From contig OY754467.1 in assembly GCA_963575645.1 (NCBI GenBank), positions 40,297,108 through 40,361,107 of the forward strand: a stretch of DNA of 64,000 bases, in the 5' to 3' direction. The DNA is from Xanthostigma xanthostigma (taxonomy: Eukaryota > Arthropoda > Insecta > Raphidioptera > Raphidiidae). The notes beneath the pieces are model-generated. The model saw only the letters and a list, made by a program, of their open reading frames with translations. It was not told the DNA's origin and ran no database searches. The position numbers and the translations under genes were made by a program. Of the stretch, positions 35,930 through 47,139 are shown in pieces; position 1 is the first letter of the stretch; each line of letters starts with the position of its first letter.

Positions 35930-36280
35930 AATAATATCAAATAAAGAAACGCAATATGCATAGCTGGTTTGAAAAGCGCTTATAAACAAGAATATGATTT
36001 TTACAACTTTAGTTCGATAATTTATAGGTTTAATTTAAATTTTTATATCCCATTCACACAAAAATTTCGCAACATTTTGTGTCAAAAATTTAATAATAGC
36101 TCGGCTTAAGCGTAAATCGAAATGTTAATTGAAAATACTGGTTTTCGTTTATTTTGTTATGAAGGTCTGAGGAAATCTACAATACGTTTTTATTTAGACT
36201 ACCAACTCTTGCGATTATTTGAGTCTAGCACCACAATTAATATTTTAAATTTATTATTTTTTTTAATTATAGATTGAAAG
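35930..36280. other. No feature recognised
   Basis: AT-rich sequence with no structure seen. Confidence 0.5.
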
Positions 36281-36286
36281 TACCGT

Positions 36287-36565
36287 TAATTTTTAACCGA
36301 CTTCAACAAAAAGGAGGAGGTTTATGTTCGTCTGTATATTTTTTTTTTTTTTATGTATGTTCACCGATTTCTCCGTCAATTATGGACCGATTTTCAATTT
36401 TTTTTTTATTCGAAAGAGTGCACCTCAGAGGTGGTCCCATCGGAACCAAGTCAGGATCTGATGGTGGAATCCGGAGAAATCGAGGGAAACTCTCAAATTT
36501 CAAAGACACGCATAATGTTTTTTATGTATGTTTTCCGATTTTTAGTGTTAGATTAACACTAAAAA
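36287..36565 (+). mobile_element. 'accgacttcaa' dispersed repeat
   Basis: It starts 'taaccgacttcaacaaaaag' and includes 'tgttcaccgatttctccg', 'gaggtggtcccatcgg' and 'tcaggatctgatggtgg'. This text is typical of a repeat common in lepidopteran genomes. The apparent frames across it (up to 100 codons) are part of the repeat. Confidence 0.7.
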
Positions 36566-36573
36566 GAGAAAAA

Positions 36574-36776
36574 TAAAATATTTTTAACAAAAAAATTAAA
36601 CCGACTTCACACTAAAAAGTAAAAATTAATTGCGTATTGAAATGTTTTGGAGTCAGCGTAGTTCTCGGAATAGATTTCATTTCGGCTGACACCGACTCCA
36701 AAACATTTCAATACGCAATTATTTTTTACTTTTTAGTGTGAAGTCGGTTCAATTTTTTTGTTAAAAATATTTTTTT
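36574..36776. mobile_element. Foldback element (about 200 bp)
   Basis: 'aaaatatttttaacaaaaaa', 'ccgacttcacactaaaaagt' and 'ttgcgtattgaaatgttttg' on the left are mirrored by 'caaaacatttcaatacgcaa', 'actttttagtgtgaagtcgg' and 'tttttgttaaaaatatttt' on the right. The centre is about 55 bases. Confidence 0.88.
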
Positions 36777-36779
36777 TAC

Positions 36780-38070
36780 CAGTTCTCAGATAATAACAGG
36801 GGGACTTGTAACAGAGGAGCCCATGGAAACATCATATTAACAACGCCATATGGACACACTCGGCTCACAGAATATTGAACAACAATAGCCTTTAGATACC
36901 TACGGAACCCTAAAAATAGTGGTTTACACATCTTGAGTGAAAGTATTTTAACGAGAAAGTGACATTATCCACAAACCAATTGTTTCATAGATTTTATTTA
37001 CCTATGTTTGACGAATGGGCACCCGTGGATTTTACAGTTGCTTTTCGAGATTTCTTAAATCAAAATTATACCGACTGAGGGGCTTCAATGTCTACCTATA
37101 GATTTCTAAATTAAAAAAATGGAAAATGTTTTGTATGAAACATGTGGGCAAAATTTCCAACCATATCTTACACCCTGTATAACATTGGAAGAATACGATA
37201 AGTAAATATCCACAGATATCAGAATGACAAATGATAACGAAAGTCATATTTTTTATTCGTAATATTTGCCAAATAAACATATTTGACCAGTTTTTATCAA
37301 GTAAAACAATTTTCATGTTTTAAAAAGTTTACATAATATTTGTGTTAGATTTAAAAAGAATTATTTTTTTTAATTTCATAGCACAATCTACAAAAAACGC
37401 AGAAGAAGCCTATAATTTTAATGTTTCTAAAATTGAAAATTTAATATTCGAATATTATTTCCATGTGAGTTTATTTTAATTTAGAAAATTCCAATTAAAT
37501 AATTATAATTTTCTAAATTATGTTTTATTGATAAAATAGTCTACTAAAAGTTTTTGTAACAAAATATTTTCACCTTGTTCGTAACTTTTTTTATCTTGAT
37601 TGACAAGTTTTTTTTTAATAAACCCGCTTAATAATATTGTTGTAAACTTTCCAACTACCAGCATAATATGATATTTCTGAAACGTAATCGACGCGCGTGT
37701 TAAATGTCCTCTTAAAAGCCATTTTGCATTTTAAGTAAGCAATTAATAACATTTTTAATATATTACAATTTCTGTAATATTATTATTTATGAATTTAAAA
37801 CAATATTGTTGAAACCATATAAATCTGTAATAAAATATGTCCACTGTCCGTTGGCCATTGAATCAAGCGTTAGCTGTAACCAGTGGCAGCTTGTGGCCTC
37901 TGGGTAAAACTCTTTTGAAAATGTTGGAAAATACTGTTTTAATTTTATTTGCAAACTTCAAATAGATTCGAAATGTTTTTTATTTATGTTGTACTTTTAT
38001 TTATGTTGTACTAACGTATTTTTCAAAACAGACGGTGTATAATATGGCTTACTCCGAAAACCCGCTATTG
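36780..38070. other. No feature recognised
   Basis: AT-rich. 'ccagtggcagcttgtggcc' near 37880 may be a decayed hAT end with no partner. Confidence 0.45.
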
Positions 38071-38073
38071 CGT

Positions 38074-38490
38074 ATTTTTGAATGTTTGTTTGTTTGAACG
38101 CGCTAATCTCAGGAACTACTGGTTCAAATTGAAAAAAAAAAAAATTTGTTGGATAGCCCATTTATCGAGGAAGGTTATAGGCTATATAATATCACGCTAC
38201 GACCATTAGGAGCGGAGCATTAATGAAAAATGTTGCAAAATGTATCTCAAAAATAAGCTTCTATTCAGGTGAAATGCACTAGCTATATATACTCATAACG
38301 TCGTATGGCCCAATCGGTAGAGCATGCGACTGTTATTATCAGGGTCGTGGGCTCGAGCCTCACGTTGGGCGAAAATATTTTTATTTTTTTTTTATTTTCT
38401 ACATGCTTTCTTCCAAGGCTTACATTTAAATTTATTTAAATTTTATTTAATTAATTAAAAAAAAATTATTAGTTTAAAAATTTAATTTAT
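38074..38490 (+). mobile_element. Helitron family 2 fragment with tRNA-Lys-like unit
   Basis: It shares 'gtttgaacgcgctaatctc', 'aggctatataatatcacgct' and 'aaatgttgcaaaatgtatct' with the complete copies. Both ends are lost. The tRNA-like unit at 38302-38371 keeps 'caatcggtagagcatgcgac' and a B box GGCTCGAGCC-type variant. Confidence 0.8.
38302..38371 (+). pseudogene. tRNA-Lys-derived unit, copy 1 (degenerate)
   Basis: Derived from a tRNA-Lys(CUU)-like gene, judging by 'cggtagagcatg', 'cagggtcgtggg' and 'cacgttgggcg'. The anticodon stem is mispaired and the loop no longer reads CTT. A T-run follows about 8 bases later. Confidence 0.7.
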
Positions 38491-38494
38491 AGTG

Positions 38495-39060
38495 AAACTC
38501 TGTAAGCCTGAGAATCTGAAACAAAAAAAAAAAAAAAATACAGCAAAATTTTTCTTTAGAGAAATATTTTATCAATGACGTTTAAAAAGAATTCTCTTAA
38601 AATTGATTCGTCCAAATTTTATTCTACAAATCGATTTTAAAACATACTTTAATCTTGGATCAAATCAAACTCTTTTCGCCCCTCGTAGATAACAAAACCC
38701 ATATCAATTCTGATACGCTTTAGGATAAATAGTTTGAATAATTTATCAATAATACATTTTTATGACGAATTAATAATATTGAAAATATTAAATATATTAT
38801 TTTATGCATTCCTCCTCCCCGTGCTATAAAATAGCTGCTTTTCATTCGTAAATAAGACAAATAGATTGCAAATGGTCGCAAATACAGCTGTCAACATTTT
38901 TAAAAATATACTTATGCTGTGAAAATCAACTATTTTATAGGAGGTACGTTCAAACAATGTAGTATGTATCTTGTGCGTAATGATATTTGCCAGAGTGACT
39001 CACTGGCCGTCGTTTTAACATAATGTTACATACTCGTCTGAACTACTTGAGTTACATGCG
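38495..39060. other. No gene recognised; family H blocks at 38825 (minus) and 38925 (plus)
   Basis: 'gctataaaatagctgctttt' on one strand and 'atcaactattttataggagg' on the other lie about 100 bases apart in opposite orientation. Confidence 0.5.
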
Positions 39061-39064
39061 AGAT

Positions 39065-39240
39065 ACATTTAATAAACAAAATTATCGACCAATTTTTTAG
39101 ACAAATTATATGTTAACAAAAAATATAAAAATTAAAACATTGACGTTTCGGTCCGGATTTGGACTTTCCTCAAAAATATGTAATCTAAAAAATATAAAAA
39201 TGAATTAGTAGGTATCTACTTATTTTACAATAAAATTAAG
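39065..39240. mobile_element. Foldback family C, copy 2, one-sided
   Basis: 'aaaattatcgaccaattttt' and 'gacgtttcggtccggatttg' match the left arm at 10442. The complementary right arm is missing. Confidence 0.7.
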
Positions 39241-39249
39241 ACTGAATTT

Positions 39250-39935
39250 TTTAAATAATTTTTGAAAATTTAAACCACTATTTGTTTACAGTAGGTAGTA
39301 TAAAACTTTACTATTTTATAAAGTTCAGTTAATTAAAGGTAACAATAGTCGGGCAGGTATCTCTTACGCTAAATAATAGAGTACCTACACTGTTACGTTG
39401 GTTTTATAATTGTGTATCAGTGGTTTGTTGTATCATATGACATGAGCTCGTTATTATTTATTAGGTAAGTACTAACAAAATAAATGTAATTTCACACAAG
39501 CATAAATCAGAATGATTCATTTTTAGAGGTCTGTTATATTAATATGATCCGAAAGGCCCTCCGTGTTTTTACGGCCCACGCTTCAAATCTAGTTACTACT
39601 GATTTTTTACAGGCGCGGATTAATTTAGTATTTGCCGGGATATCTCAATTTAGTGATAAACAAAAAGATTTAGCCATTTAAAATGGAAATTTGAATTGCA
39701 ATACAGTGCAAAATCGTTTCAATACAAGAGGAATTTTATATCATCCAAGATTGTTCAGAAAGAATTATTTCGCGGGCTATTTCAAGCTTTCATGTTCCCA
39801 TCTGAAGACAGATATATTATATAGTATATCGAACTGAATTTTCAATTTATAATTAAAAATAATAAACTGAAAATACGAATTGGCATTTGAGTCAGATAAC
39901 CCTTGCATTTGTGGTCGTGATTACAATATTTTTTA
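39250..39935. other. No feature recognised
   Basis: AT-rich sequence without supported structure. Confidence 0.5.
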
Positions 39936-39939
39936 TATA

Positions 39940-40398
39940 CAGTGTAAACTCCATTTAACGTCACTCGATATAACGACAAACTCCTTAACATGTCGAAATT
40001 TATTAACTCTAGTTGGTTTACCTTGTTGCTCATACAATGATACACTCTAAATAACGACACACCCACTCTAAATAACGACAACAATACGTCATCATTAAGC
40101 AATAAACTACGTGTTTGTTATGTTGTTGCTTTGTTGTCGGCATCATGCGTACGGAAGATTCTAAGAAATTCGTTCTTTTGTTTGTTGGGACGAAAAACGT
40201 CAGACAAAGATAACAGACTATACCCAATAAGCGTTGTAATTTGTTGGTCAGTTGTAAATTTTATATATTGTGAGTTATAAATACATATTATCGTGACAAA
40301 ATATTAATGAATTATTTATTCTCGCCGTTTAACAACAACTCTCAATAACGCCACAAAGTGCACAGTTCCTTGAGTGTCGCTATATAGAGTTTACACTA
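39940..40398. mobile_element. pogo/Tigger-like MITE (459 bp)
   Basis: The left end cagtgtaaactcc and right end gagtttacacta are inverted repeats (11 of 12). Subterminal 'taacgacaa' and 'cgctatatagag' blocks resemble Tigger-type ends. The left flank is TA and the right flank TT, so a TA duplication would need one mutation. 'ctctaaataacgacac' repeats internally. A truncated copy lies at 47716-47810. Confidence 0.72.
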
Positions 40399-40399
40399 T

Positions 40400-41075
40400 T
40401 ACAGTTGAAAATTTTAGTTTTGAATAAAAACGTTGCATTGTGAAAAAAAATATGTAAAATCAAGCTGACAGCAGGCACAATCTATTAGAATAGTTATTGC
40501 ACTATTTATTTTAAAAAAAAGCTGCTTTGCATGCGTGTATAGGGGCATATAAAGTAACCCATTAAACACTAGTACCGAAAAATAAAACAAAACTGATCAC
40601 GTTATACAAATTTCATAGTAAATCTCTGTTTGCCAGTTGTTTCTTTTTTTATAACATTAGAAGTGAAGTTTGTTCAAAAGTGATCTGCCAAAAAAGTTTG
40701 AAAATGAAGTTAAAACCAGCTATTTTATAGGACGTACGCGCAAAAATACCTGCCTCGTGCATAATTTTATACAATCTACTATATTGCCTATTTAAATATT
40801 TAATTATGTTTTTGGAACTCAAATTTTTGAGTTCTTGGAAATACGGTGCTGCATATTTATCTTACCTGTATGAATTAAAAATTAAAAACTACTGAAAACG
40901 GGGTTAAATTACGAAGGTTTTTTTAACTAGGCTTTTCTGTATCCCACGTATACCTACTTAATTTCATCAGGTATGATACTGCGTCTCATTCAGTACCGTG
41001 GGCATGCGCTAAATTTTGTTTTCACTTTGTGTCGTTCAGCAAAAAGAATTTAAACACAGTAAAAATATAGAATAA
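40400..41075. other. No gene recognised; family H block at 40703
   Basis: 'aaccagctattttataggac' followed by 'gtacgcgcaaaaa' is another family H copy. The rest is AT-rich. Confidence 0.5.
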
Positions 41076-41079
41076 AAAA

Positions 41080-41301
41080 CCCCTTTGCACTCCGATAGTG
41101 CCGGCAGAAGTGAAAATTTTCGATCAAAATGGTTTGTATCATAGATTGCATTTTTATGTACGATATTTCAACGCTAGATGTCTAACGTTGTATAAATTAG
41201 AGAGTTTTCTCGCTCACCCAGTTCTTACTTTACCTGACGCGAGTTTAACATTTTTTACCCATTACAAAAAAAGTGTACAACGCCGCTAAAGAAGTTTTCA
41301 C
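41080..41301 (+). repeat. Dispersed repeat family D, copy 2
   Basis: Near-identical to the copy at 16377 in both flanks. The centre differs ('gttttctcgctcacccagtt'). A 63-codon frame runs through it and is not conserved in the other copy. Confidence 0.8.
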
Positions 41302-41415
41302 TTAAAAAAAAAACATAATGCCACATAATAGCTTTAGTTTTTTGCGGCCTACGCGTAGGTACCTACTTAGATTTTGTTAATTGGACCTATACCGACCTTT
41401 GAACTTGACAGGATT

Positions 41416-41650
41416 CCTTTAAGGCAGTGATGTCAAAGATACGGCTCGCGACCAGAATCTATCCAGTGAGGATTTTAGACACCTGACATCAATAAACTTA
41501 TCAAAAACAAGAGACTTCAGGTATCCGGATCCTCAAGCTCAGGATAATTTACCCTTTTGTATTACCTTTTTGTGAAAATTGATTTAAACTAAATAAACAA
41601 AGTTTTTAATTTAGTATGTGTATTAGTTTTTAATTTAAAGTCTGGCCCGC
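41416..41650. mobile_element. hAT-like end, partial
   Basis: 'cagtgatgtcaaagatacgg' followed by 'ctcgcgacc' is a typical hAT terminus. No clear matching right end or duplication is found. 'agtctggcccgct' near 41640 may be its remnant. Confidence 0.45.
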
Positions 41651-41654
41651 TAAC

Positions 41655-42210
41655 ACACCTTAAATCTTATAAATGGCCCTTTAGAAAAGCAGTCTGCTAT
41701 TAGGTTACACTTTGATTTCCCAGTGATGTGTGTTAAATGAAACATATTGTATTTATAAATGAAGAAATGGACCATCTTATTACATAAATCATAAACTCGT
41801 CCGTTAAATAATAGAATTAGAAGATATGTTTTTGTCGGCATTTCGACAATGTCATAGCATTACCATTGATATAATAAATTAACAGTCGCATAACAGGAAA
41901 TACGTAAGTCTGGTAACAATTATTGTTTATGACTTTTGAGTTTGACATTTACATGCTCCAGTTTATTTATAATTTCACTTTGCTTGATTGTATTTCACAT
42001 ACAATGCTATTAATGTCCGATATCATTAATTGTAACTGCGGGGTAGCTGCACGTACAAATCAATAAAGATTTTATTGGAGATTTTCAAACAATTATTTGA
42101 TTTTAATTCATTGATAACTGTTTAATAGTTTAAACACCTCATCAAATTAAAATTCCCGTTTGTAATAATATAGGTATACCCAAACCTTGCTTACATAGCT
42201 ATAAATGCCT
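41655..42210. other. No feature recognised
   Basis: AT-rich sequence. The small minus-strand frame near 41650-41841 has no domain. Confidence 0.5.
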
Positions 42211-42214
42211 ACCA

Positions 42215-42735
42215 GGTTTCAAGCAAAAAAAAAACTCCGGGTCGCAGTGCCAAATCCTGCCGACATTATAGTGTATTTGCTTCTATAGGCAGTGTGGCTC
42301 TATTGTTTGAACTTAACTTTGTTTTTGATAAAATAAAAAAATTACCCCATAACACACCCTTTAAAACAACATTGTTTTACTTAATTTCAATACTACATGT
42401 CAATTCAACATCTGTACCAAATTATATACATCCTTCAGTCTATATCAGTACATTTTAATGATTACTAAAGGGTAATATTTAAAATTTGAAACGATTCCAA
42501 GAATTTTTTCGGTATTTTTGGGCCCGAAACATTTTTTTAACCCCTAGCTACCATCCTTAATATGCCCCGATTGGGCCCATCTTAAATAGCCTTTATGCGG
42601 TGATGGATTCCAACATGTGGACCAAATTTCGTTTAAATCGATTAAGTCTGTCGAGAGTTATCGTGGTCCGACCCCTAGGTCCCGCCATCCCACCGATGCC
42701 AATAGTGTAAGTGCCTTATGGCAAATACACTAAAA
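42215..42735 (-). mobile_element. Dispersed repeat family B, copy 3 (uninterrupted, no TA tract)
   Basis: Minus orientation runs from 'agtgtatttgccataaggc' near 42730 to 'gcactgcgacccggagttt' near 42220. It keeps the central block with 'cgataactctcgacagac' but lacks both the (TA)n tract and the insertion seen in copy 2. Confidence 0.82.
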
Positions 42736-42739
42736 CTTG

Positions 42740-43460
42740 ACAGGCCATCTTTGAAAATTCCCGCTATTTTCCGAGTTCAAAACACTTATGGCCCACCCTA
42801 GAATATTTATTGTTCACGTACAAATAACAAGATAAATCTACAACAATTTATATATTTGCTTTGTCGTGAAATTTCTCCAGGAAGTCGTGTTGATCGAGTT
42901 CGCTTCTATGAACAGTTTTTAAATTATGTAGGTATAAGTGGCAGCTGGTAATGGTATGTAGAGTTGAAAATTTGCCGCCCCCCTAGAATAAAATTGTTAC
43001 TACGCCTATGTTTAATGTCCTGGCGTGCATGAATAATAAATAATAATTTTTGTTCTTTATTTTTCGAAAACCAACGCAATAACGGTATTCTTCTCAATTT
43101 CCGCAAGAAATTGATATCTCCATATAAAAATTAAATAATTTAAATATTTCTATAATTAACTTGTCATTTATAAACAGTAATTTACAATTCGACAAAAACT
43201 AATATTACCAAAATAATAGTGTGAATGGTATAGAATTTTCAAAATATCTATAATCATTTCTTTTTTTTTTGTTCGTAGTAATAATTTCATAATTTAAAAC
43301 TACTGATTATATCTTACTCGTATGCTAAAAACCGCTTCCGAAAAAATACATTGCAGCTAGCGCAATTTATTCAGTAGAGGTAACTTCAGTAATTAACGGT
43401 TCTTCTAAGAAACTTAATATCCAGTGGTGGACAATGTACACTTTTGCAAAAAAGAAACAT
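42740..43460. other. No feature recognised
   Basis: AT-rich. 'ccagtggtggacaatg' near 43422 is a possible lone hAT end. The short frames near 42924-43106 and 43367-43579 are unconvincing. Confidence 0.45.
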
Positions 43461-43466
43461 AATCTA

Positions 43467-44081
43467 TCTATACTAATATATAAAGCTGAAGAGTTTGTTT
43501 GTTTATTTGTTTGTTTAAACGCGCTAATATCAGAAACTACTGGTTCGAATTGAAATTTTTTTTTTATTGGATTGCCCATTTATCGAGTTAGGCTATAGGC
43601 TATATAATATCACGCTACGACCAATTGGAACGGAACATCAATGAAAAATGTTGCAAGATGTATCTCAAAATTAGTCCGTTCGACATATATTATCAGGTGA
43701 AATGCCTTAACTAAACATTGCAATATTAGCGGATGACGATCACAAGCCCGAATAGCTCACTCGGTAGAGCGTAAGACTCTTAATGCCAGGGTCTTGGATT
43801 CAAGCCCTACGTCGGCGAGTATGTTTTTATTTTTTTTTTCATTTCAATTTTTTTAAATTTTATTACGGCTAATTAAAATTAAATAAATCTATTTAATAGT
43901 TTATTTAAAAAAAGTATAAATACTGCTTTTTAACGACAAAAACTTTTGAACGGTAACTCCGATCATTATGAAGCTTGGACAAAACATTCATCTCGGTAAA
44001 CTAAGATGAATGTGCGTACTCATGTCCCTTCCTTCCCCATTCGTTCTTTTGCACCCGGGTGAAACCGGGTGGGACCGCTAG
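43467..44081 (+). mobile_element. Helitron family 2, complete non-autonomous copy (615 bp)
   Basis: It starts TCTATACTAATATATAAAGC after an A and ends ...GGGACCGCTAG before a T. This is the A/T insertion rule of Helitrons. A 3' hairpin CACCCGG-gtgaaa-CCGGGTG lies about 8 bases before CTAG. There is no Rep/helicase gene. A tRNA-Lys-like unit sits at 43746-43817. Confidence 0.92.
43746..43817 (+). pseudogene. tRNA-Lys(CUU)-derived unit, copy 2
   Basis: It reads 'gcccgaatagctcactcggt', then 'agactcttaatg' with an anticodon-loop CTCTTAA as in tRNA-Lys(CUU). The B box is ggattcaagcc. The anticodon stem is imperfect. 'tttttatttttttttt' about 8 bases downstream could stop Pol III. Confidence 0.75.
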
Positions 44082-44159
44082 TACCTTAATAATTTCTTTA
44101 CGGAATAAGAACGTAAAGTTATAAAAACACAAGTAAATATATAAAAAATATGTGATAAT

Positions 44160-44225
44160 TCAGCCGCCGCGATAGTGTAAGATTCGGGTTTGAGTCCCGA
44201 CAGTGCTGTTATTTAAATTTTTCTA
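44160..44225 (+). repeat. tRNA-like SINE fragment
   Basis: 'gccgccgcgatagtgtaaga' with 'gggtttgagtcccgacagtg', a B-box-like element. A related segment, 'gcgatagtggaagatcctgg', lies near 63195. Confidence 0.5.
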
Positions 44226-44376
44226 ATGTTGCAAATTGTTACTTCAACAATGTGTCTCAGAATATTATAACGGACTGTAGCAATTTATTCGTGTATATAG
44301 GTACTTACTAACGTTTCAATGTTTATCCATTTCTGTACGGTCATCATCTACCAAGGTGAACTAGGCCTAGACCAAT

Positions 44377-44603
44377 TCTAATAATATAAGGAGGTTTGGA
44401 TCTAGGAGGTAATCTCCGAAACTACTCATCCGATTACAAAAATTTTTTCACCGCTACTTACGATAGACCTTCAGGATGGATATAGGTTATATATTATCGC
44501 GTTAAAATAAAAGCGCTTTTCGTGGAGATCAATTATGCAACGTAAATCGACGAAAAAACGATGAAAATCTACAAATTCGGGCGAAGCCAGACCGGGCCGC
44601 TAG
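44377..44603 (+). mobile_element. Helitron family 1 copy (227 bp)
   Basis: It starts TCTAATAATATAAGGAGG and ends 'agaccgggccgctag' before T. A small 'gggcgaagcc' hairpin precedes the end. The base before TC is t, not the usual a, so the 5' edge is less certain. Confidence 0.75.
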
Positions 44604-44875
44604 TTTAAAATAAAAAGTGATTTTTTAAGTTCTCAGGTTCGCATCTGTTATTTGGGAAAATAAAGATAAATGAACTGTGGAAATTGAATTTTTACAAGTC
44701 TATTTATTTGCAGTTTTTTTTCTATTTTATAAAAAAATAATTTTAAAATAATTTTTTGCGTAGGTACCTGAAATATTCCAACAGAAATCACAATTATTTG
44801 CTATAGTTTATCCAAGAAACATGCTGTACTGGAGTCAAAACTGCCTTCAGTTAGGCATCCGAAGATTATAGAAAA

Positions 44876-45419
44876 CTAGCGGTCCCGTCCGGTTTCACCC
44901 GGGTGTAAAAGAACGAATGGGGTAGGGAGGAACATGAGTACACACATTCATCTTAGTTTACCGAGATGCATGTTGTGTCCCATGATGATCGGAGTTACCG
45001 TTCAAAAGTTTTTGTCGATAAAAAGCAGTATTTATACTTAAAACCCTTAGAAGAAAGCAATGTAGAAAATAAAAAAAAATAAAAATGTATTCGCCCAACG
45101 TAGGGCTCGAACCCACGACCCTGATATTGACAGTCGTGTGCTCTACCGAATGAGCTAGCCGGCGTTGTATTCCACAACGCTAATATGAGTACTTATATTT
45201 AGTTAGTGCATTTCACCTGAATAGTAGCTTATTTTTGAGATACATTTTTCATTAATGCTCCGCTCCTAATGGTCGTAGCCTGATTTTATATAGCCTATAG
45301 CCTTCCTTGATAAATGGGCTATCCAACAAAAAATTTTTTTTCAATTTGAACTAATAGTTTCTGAAATTAGCGCGTTCAAACAAACAAACAAACTCTTCAG
45401 CTTTATATATTAGTATAGA
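44876..45419 (-). mobile_element. Helitron family 2, complete non-autonomous copy (544 bp)
   Basis: On the minus strand it starts TCTATACTAATATATAAAGC after A and ends CACCCGGGTGAAACCGG, then GACGGGACCGCTAG before T. It carries the tRNA-like unit at 45092-45164. Confidence 0.92.
45092..45164 (-). pseudogene. tRNA-Lys-derived unit, copy 3
   Basis: Minus strand: gccggctagctcattcggta, then 'gggtcgtgggttcgagccct' (perfect B box) and 'acgttgggcg'. The anticodon loop reads CTGTCAA instead of CTCTTAA, and the anticodon stem has two mismatches, so it cannot decode Lys. The A and B boxes stay usable. Confidence 0.8.
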
Positions 45420-45424
45420 TATAG

Positions 45425-45805
45425 ATAAACGTGTTTAGAGTCGCTGGTGTAATGTGCACGGGTCGAGTCCCCACAGGGTCTACCGGACCGAGTAGATAGT
45501 AGAGCTCCGGTAGCTAATAGCTGGACCGTTGCCGATCAATCCATCACATGATGTATGGTTGGTGTAAGAAGCGATGCTGCCAGTTTACGATTTATAATAA
45601 TGGTCACCGATCACACCGATTCAACTGCCATTGGCGTAGAAGCGACACCAGAGTCAACACGCCACTGTTATATAACAATCTATATATTTAAAACACAAGC
45701 CCTATTTCTCACGCTACGTTACCCGTATTCTCTCGCAGAAGAGCAGAAAAGTTCGCAGAAAACGGTGCTTTTGAAGAAACGGAAGGTTTACTTTATGCAT
45801 TTTTA
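45425..45805. other. No confirmed gene
   Basis: 'gcacgggtcgagtccccaca' near 45457 is B-box-like and could be a SINE remnant. The 88-codon frame at 45555-45821 has no recognised domain and runs into the next repeat. Confidence 0.4.
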
Positions 45806-45811
45806 TTTATT

Positions 45812-45990
45812 TTTGACGTGATAACGTCTTATAAATTGATGAAACACCGGCTGCACGCACGAAAAAGTGTCACGTTCCGTCTGAGCCTGAGCGTGCAAGC
45901 GAGAGCGCTCTCTTCTCGCGTGACGTCAGAGAGTTCATCAATGTTTCTTTATGACGTTATCACGTAAAACTATCGTCCGTAAACCGTCTT
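45812..45990. mobile_element. Inverted-repeat element, family G, copy 1
   Basis: 'gacgtgataacgtcttataa' and 'attgatgaa' are mirrored by 'ttcatcaatg' and 'gacgttatcacgt'. 'ctatcgtccgtaaaccg' follows. A longer copy lies at 50102-50740 in reverse. Confidence 0.75.
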
Positions 45991-45999
45991 TACAGACAA

Positions 46000-46225
46000 C
46001 CAATTTTTTTTGTAAGAAATCTGAAATCAAAACTTTAAACGCGTTTTTCTCAAAACAACATTTTTGTAAGCGGCGCGGGTGATTGAAACAATTCTATACA
46101 ACCGATTGCTTTTATTTTTGCACAGGATATTCTACACAACAATGGCTCCGTCCGGTACTAGAATTACTTAATTAGAGAAATAATTTCTATTTTTTTTTTC
46201 ACAGATTTTCAACGACAAAATAACA
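46000..46225. other. No feature recognised
   Basis: AT-rich sequence before a hairpin. Confidence 0.5.
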
Positions 46226-46227
46226 TA

Positions 46228-46318
46228 CAAATAACATGAACCATTTAAAATATCTGACACCTCGAATATGTCGAACATATTCGAAGTGTCAGACATTTTA
46301 AATGGTTCATGTTATTTG
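46228..46318. repeat. Hairpin with about 44-bp stem
   Basis: 'caaataacatgaaccattta' and 'gacacctcgaatatgt' are mirrored by 'acatattcgaagtgtc' and 'taaatggttcatgttatttg' around a 3-base centre, with about two mismatches. Confidence 0.9.
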
Positions 46319-46324
46319 TCAGAG

Positions 46325-47080
46325 AACATTATTTTAGCGTTTTGGTTGAAGTTTTTAAGCTATCCAATTAAAAAAACAAACAGTATCTATACATTTTTAC
46401 ATGTCATCAAAACGACATCTTTTGGAAAATTTAGAGGGAAAACGCCCCAAAATCAAGAAAAGTCATAGAGGAAATAGGTGTCAGACTAGGCCAAATGAAG
46501 CCATATACAAAGTTTGGGGAGAGTATGTGTCAGTAAAATTTTTGCATTGGCACTCTGACTATAAGATGTTGATTAAAAAATTTTAAACCTAAATTTTACA
46601 TACTCGAATGCTCAATTGTTAAAGTTCAAAGATTTCTTTAGAAGGACATTGATCGACGCTTATGCACGTACAAGTATAAAATAGAAGCTACATCTAATCT
46701 TAATACGAACTGCCTCGGGGATAAAATGATGTTGATGTTGTTTTTGAAGCCTGTAATTAATATCTATCACCGAACCACTCGAATCTTCTCTTCGTTACAC
46801 CGATATGTAAACTGCGGCACAATCGGGAACCGGCGTACATTATCTGACCAGTACATCTTATTGATGTAAATCATTAGTTCGTCATCACTATATACCCATT
46901 ATTATTGTTTCGTTTGAATAAAACATTTCATCAAAACACGACTCCATAACGAATCGAAACGTTGTTTTTATTGAACTACCTAAACCAGAGTTTCCCAAAG
47001 TTATTTGGCTTACCCTCTCCTTTTCAGATTGAAGATTATTCGACGGCTCTTAGTATTCTACCTTTTTTTTAAGTGAACAT
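46325..47080. other. No confirmed gene; possible hAT end near 46988
   Basis: 'ccagagtttcccaaagttat' near 46987 looks like a hAT terminus without a partner. The overlapping 61- and 66-codon frames near 46268-46586 are Lys-rich and unrecognised. Confidence 0.4.
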
Positions 47081-47139
47081 GACATAAAGAAGCAGTTACA
47101 TACTTGCTTTCTTTTTACCTACGACGGAACGGAGCAGGT

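Noticed and set aside
36274-36576. 100-codon frame as a gene
   Set aside because: It coincides with a common dispersed repeat and has no protein domain.
43746-43817. Functional tRNA-Lys gene
   Set aside because: The anticodon stem and acceptor pairing are imperfect and the unit sits inside a Helitron with three related copies.
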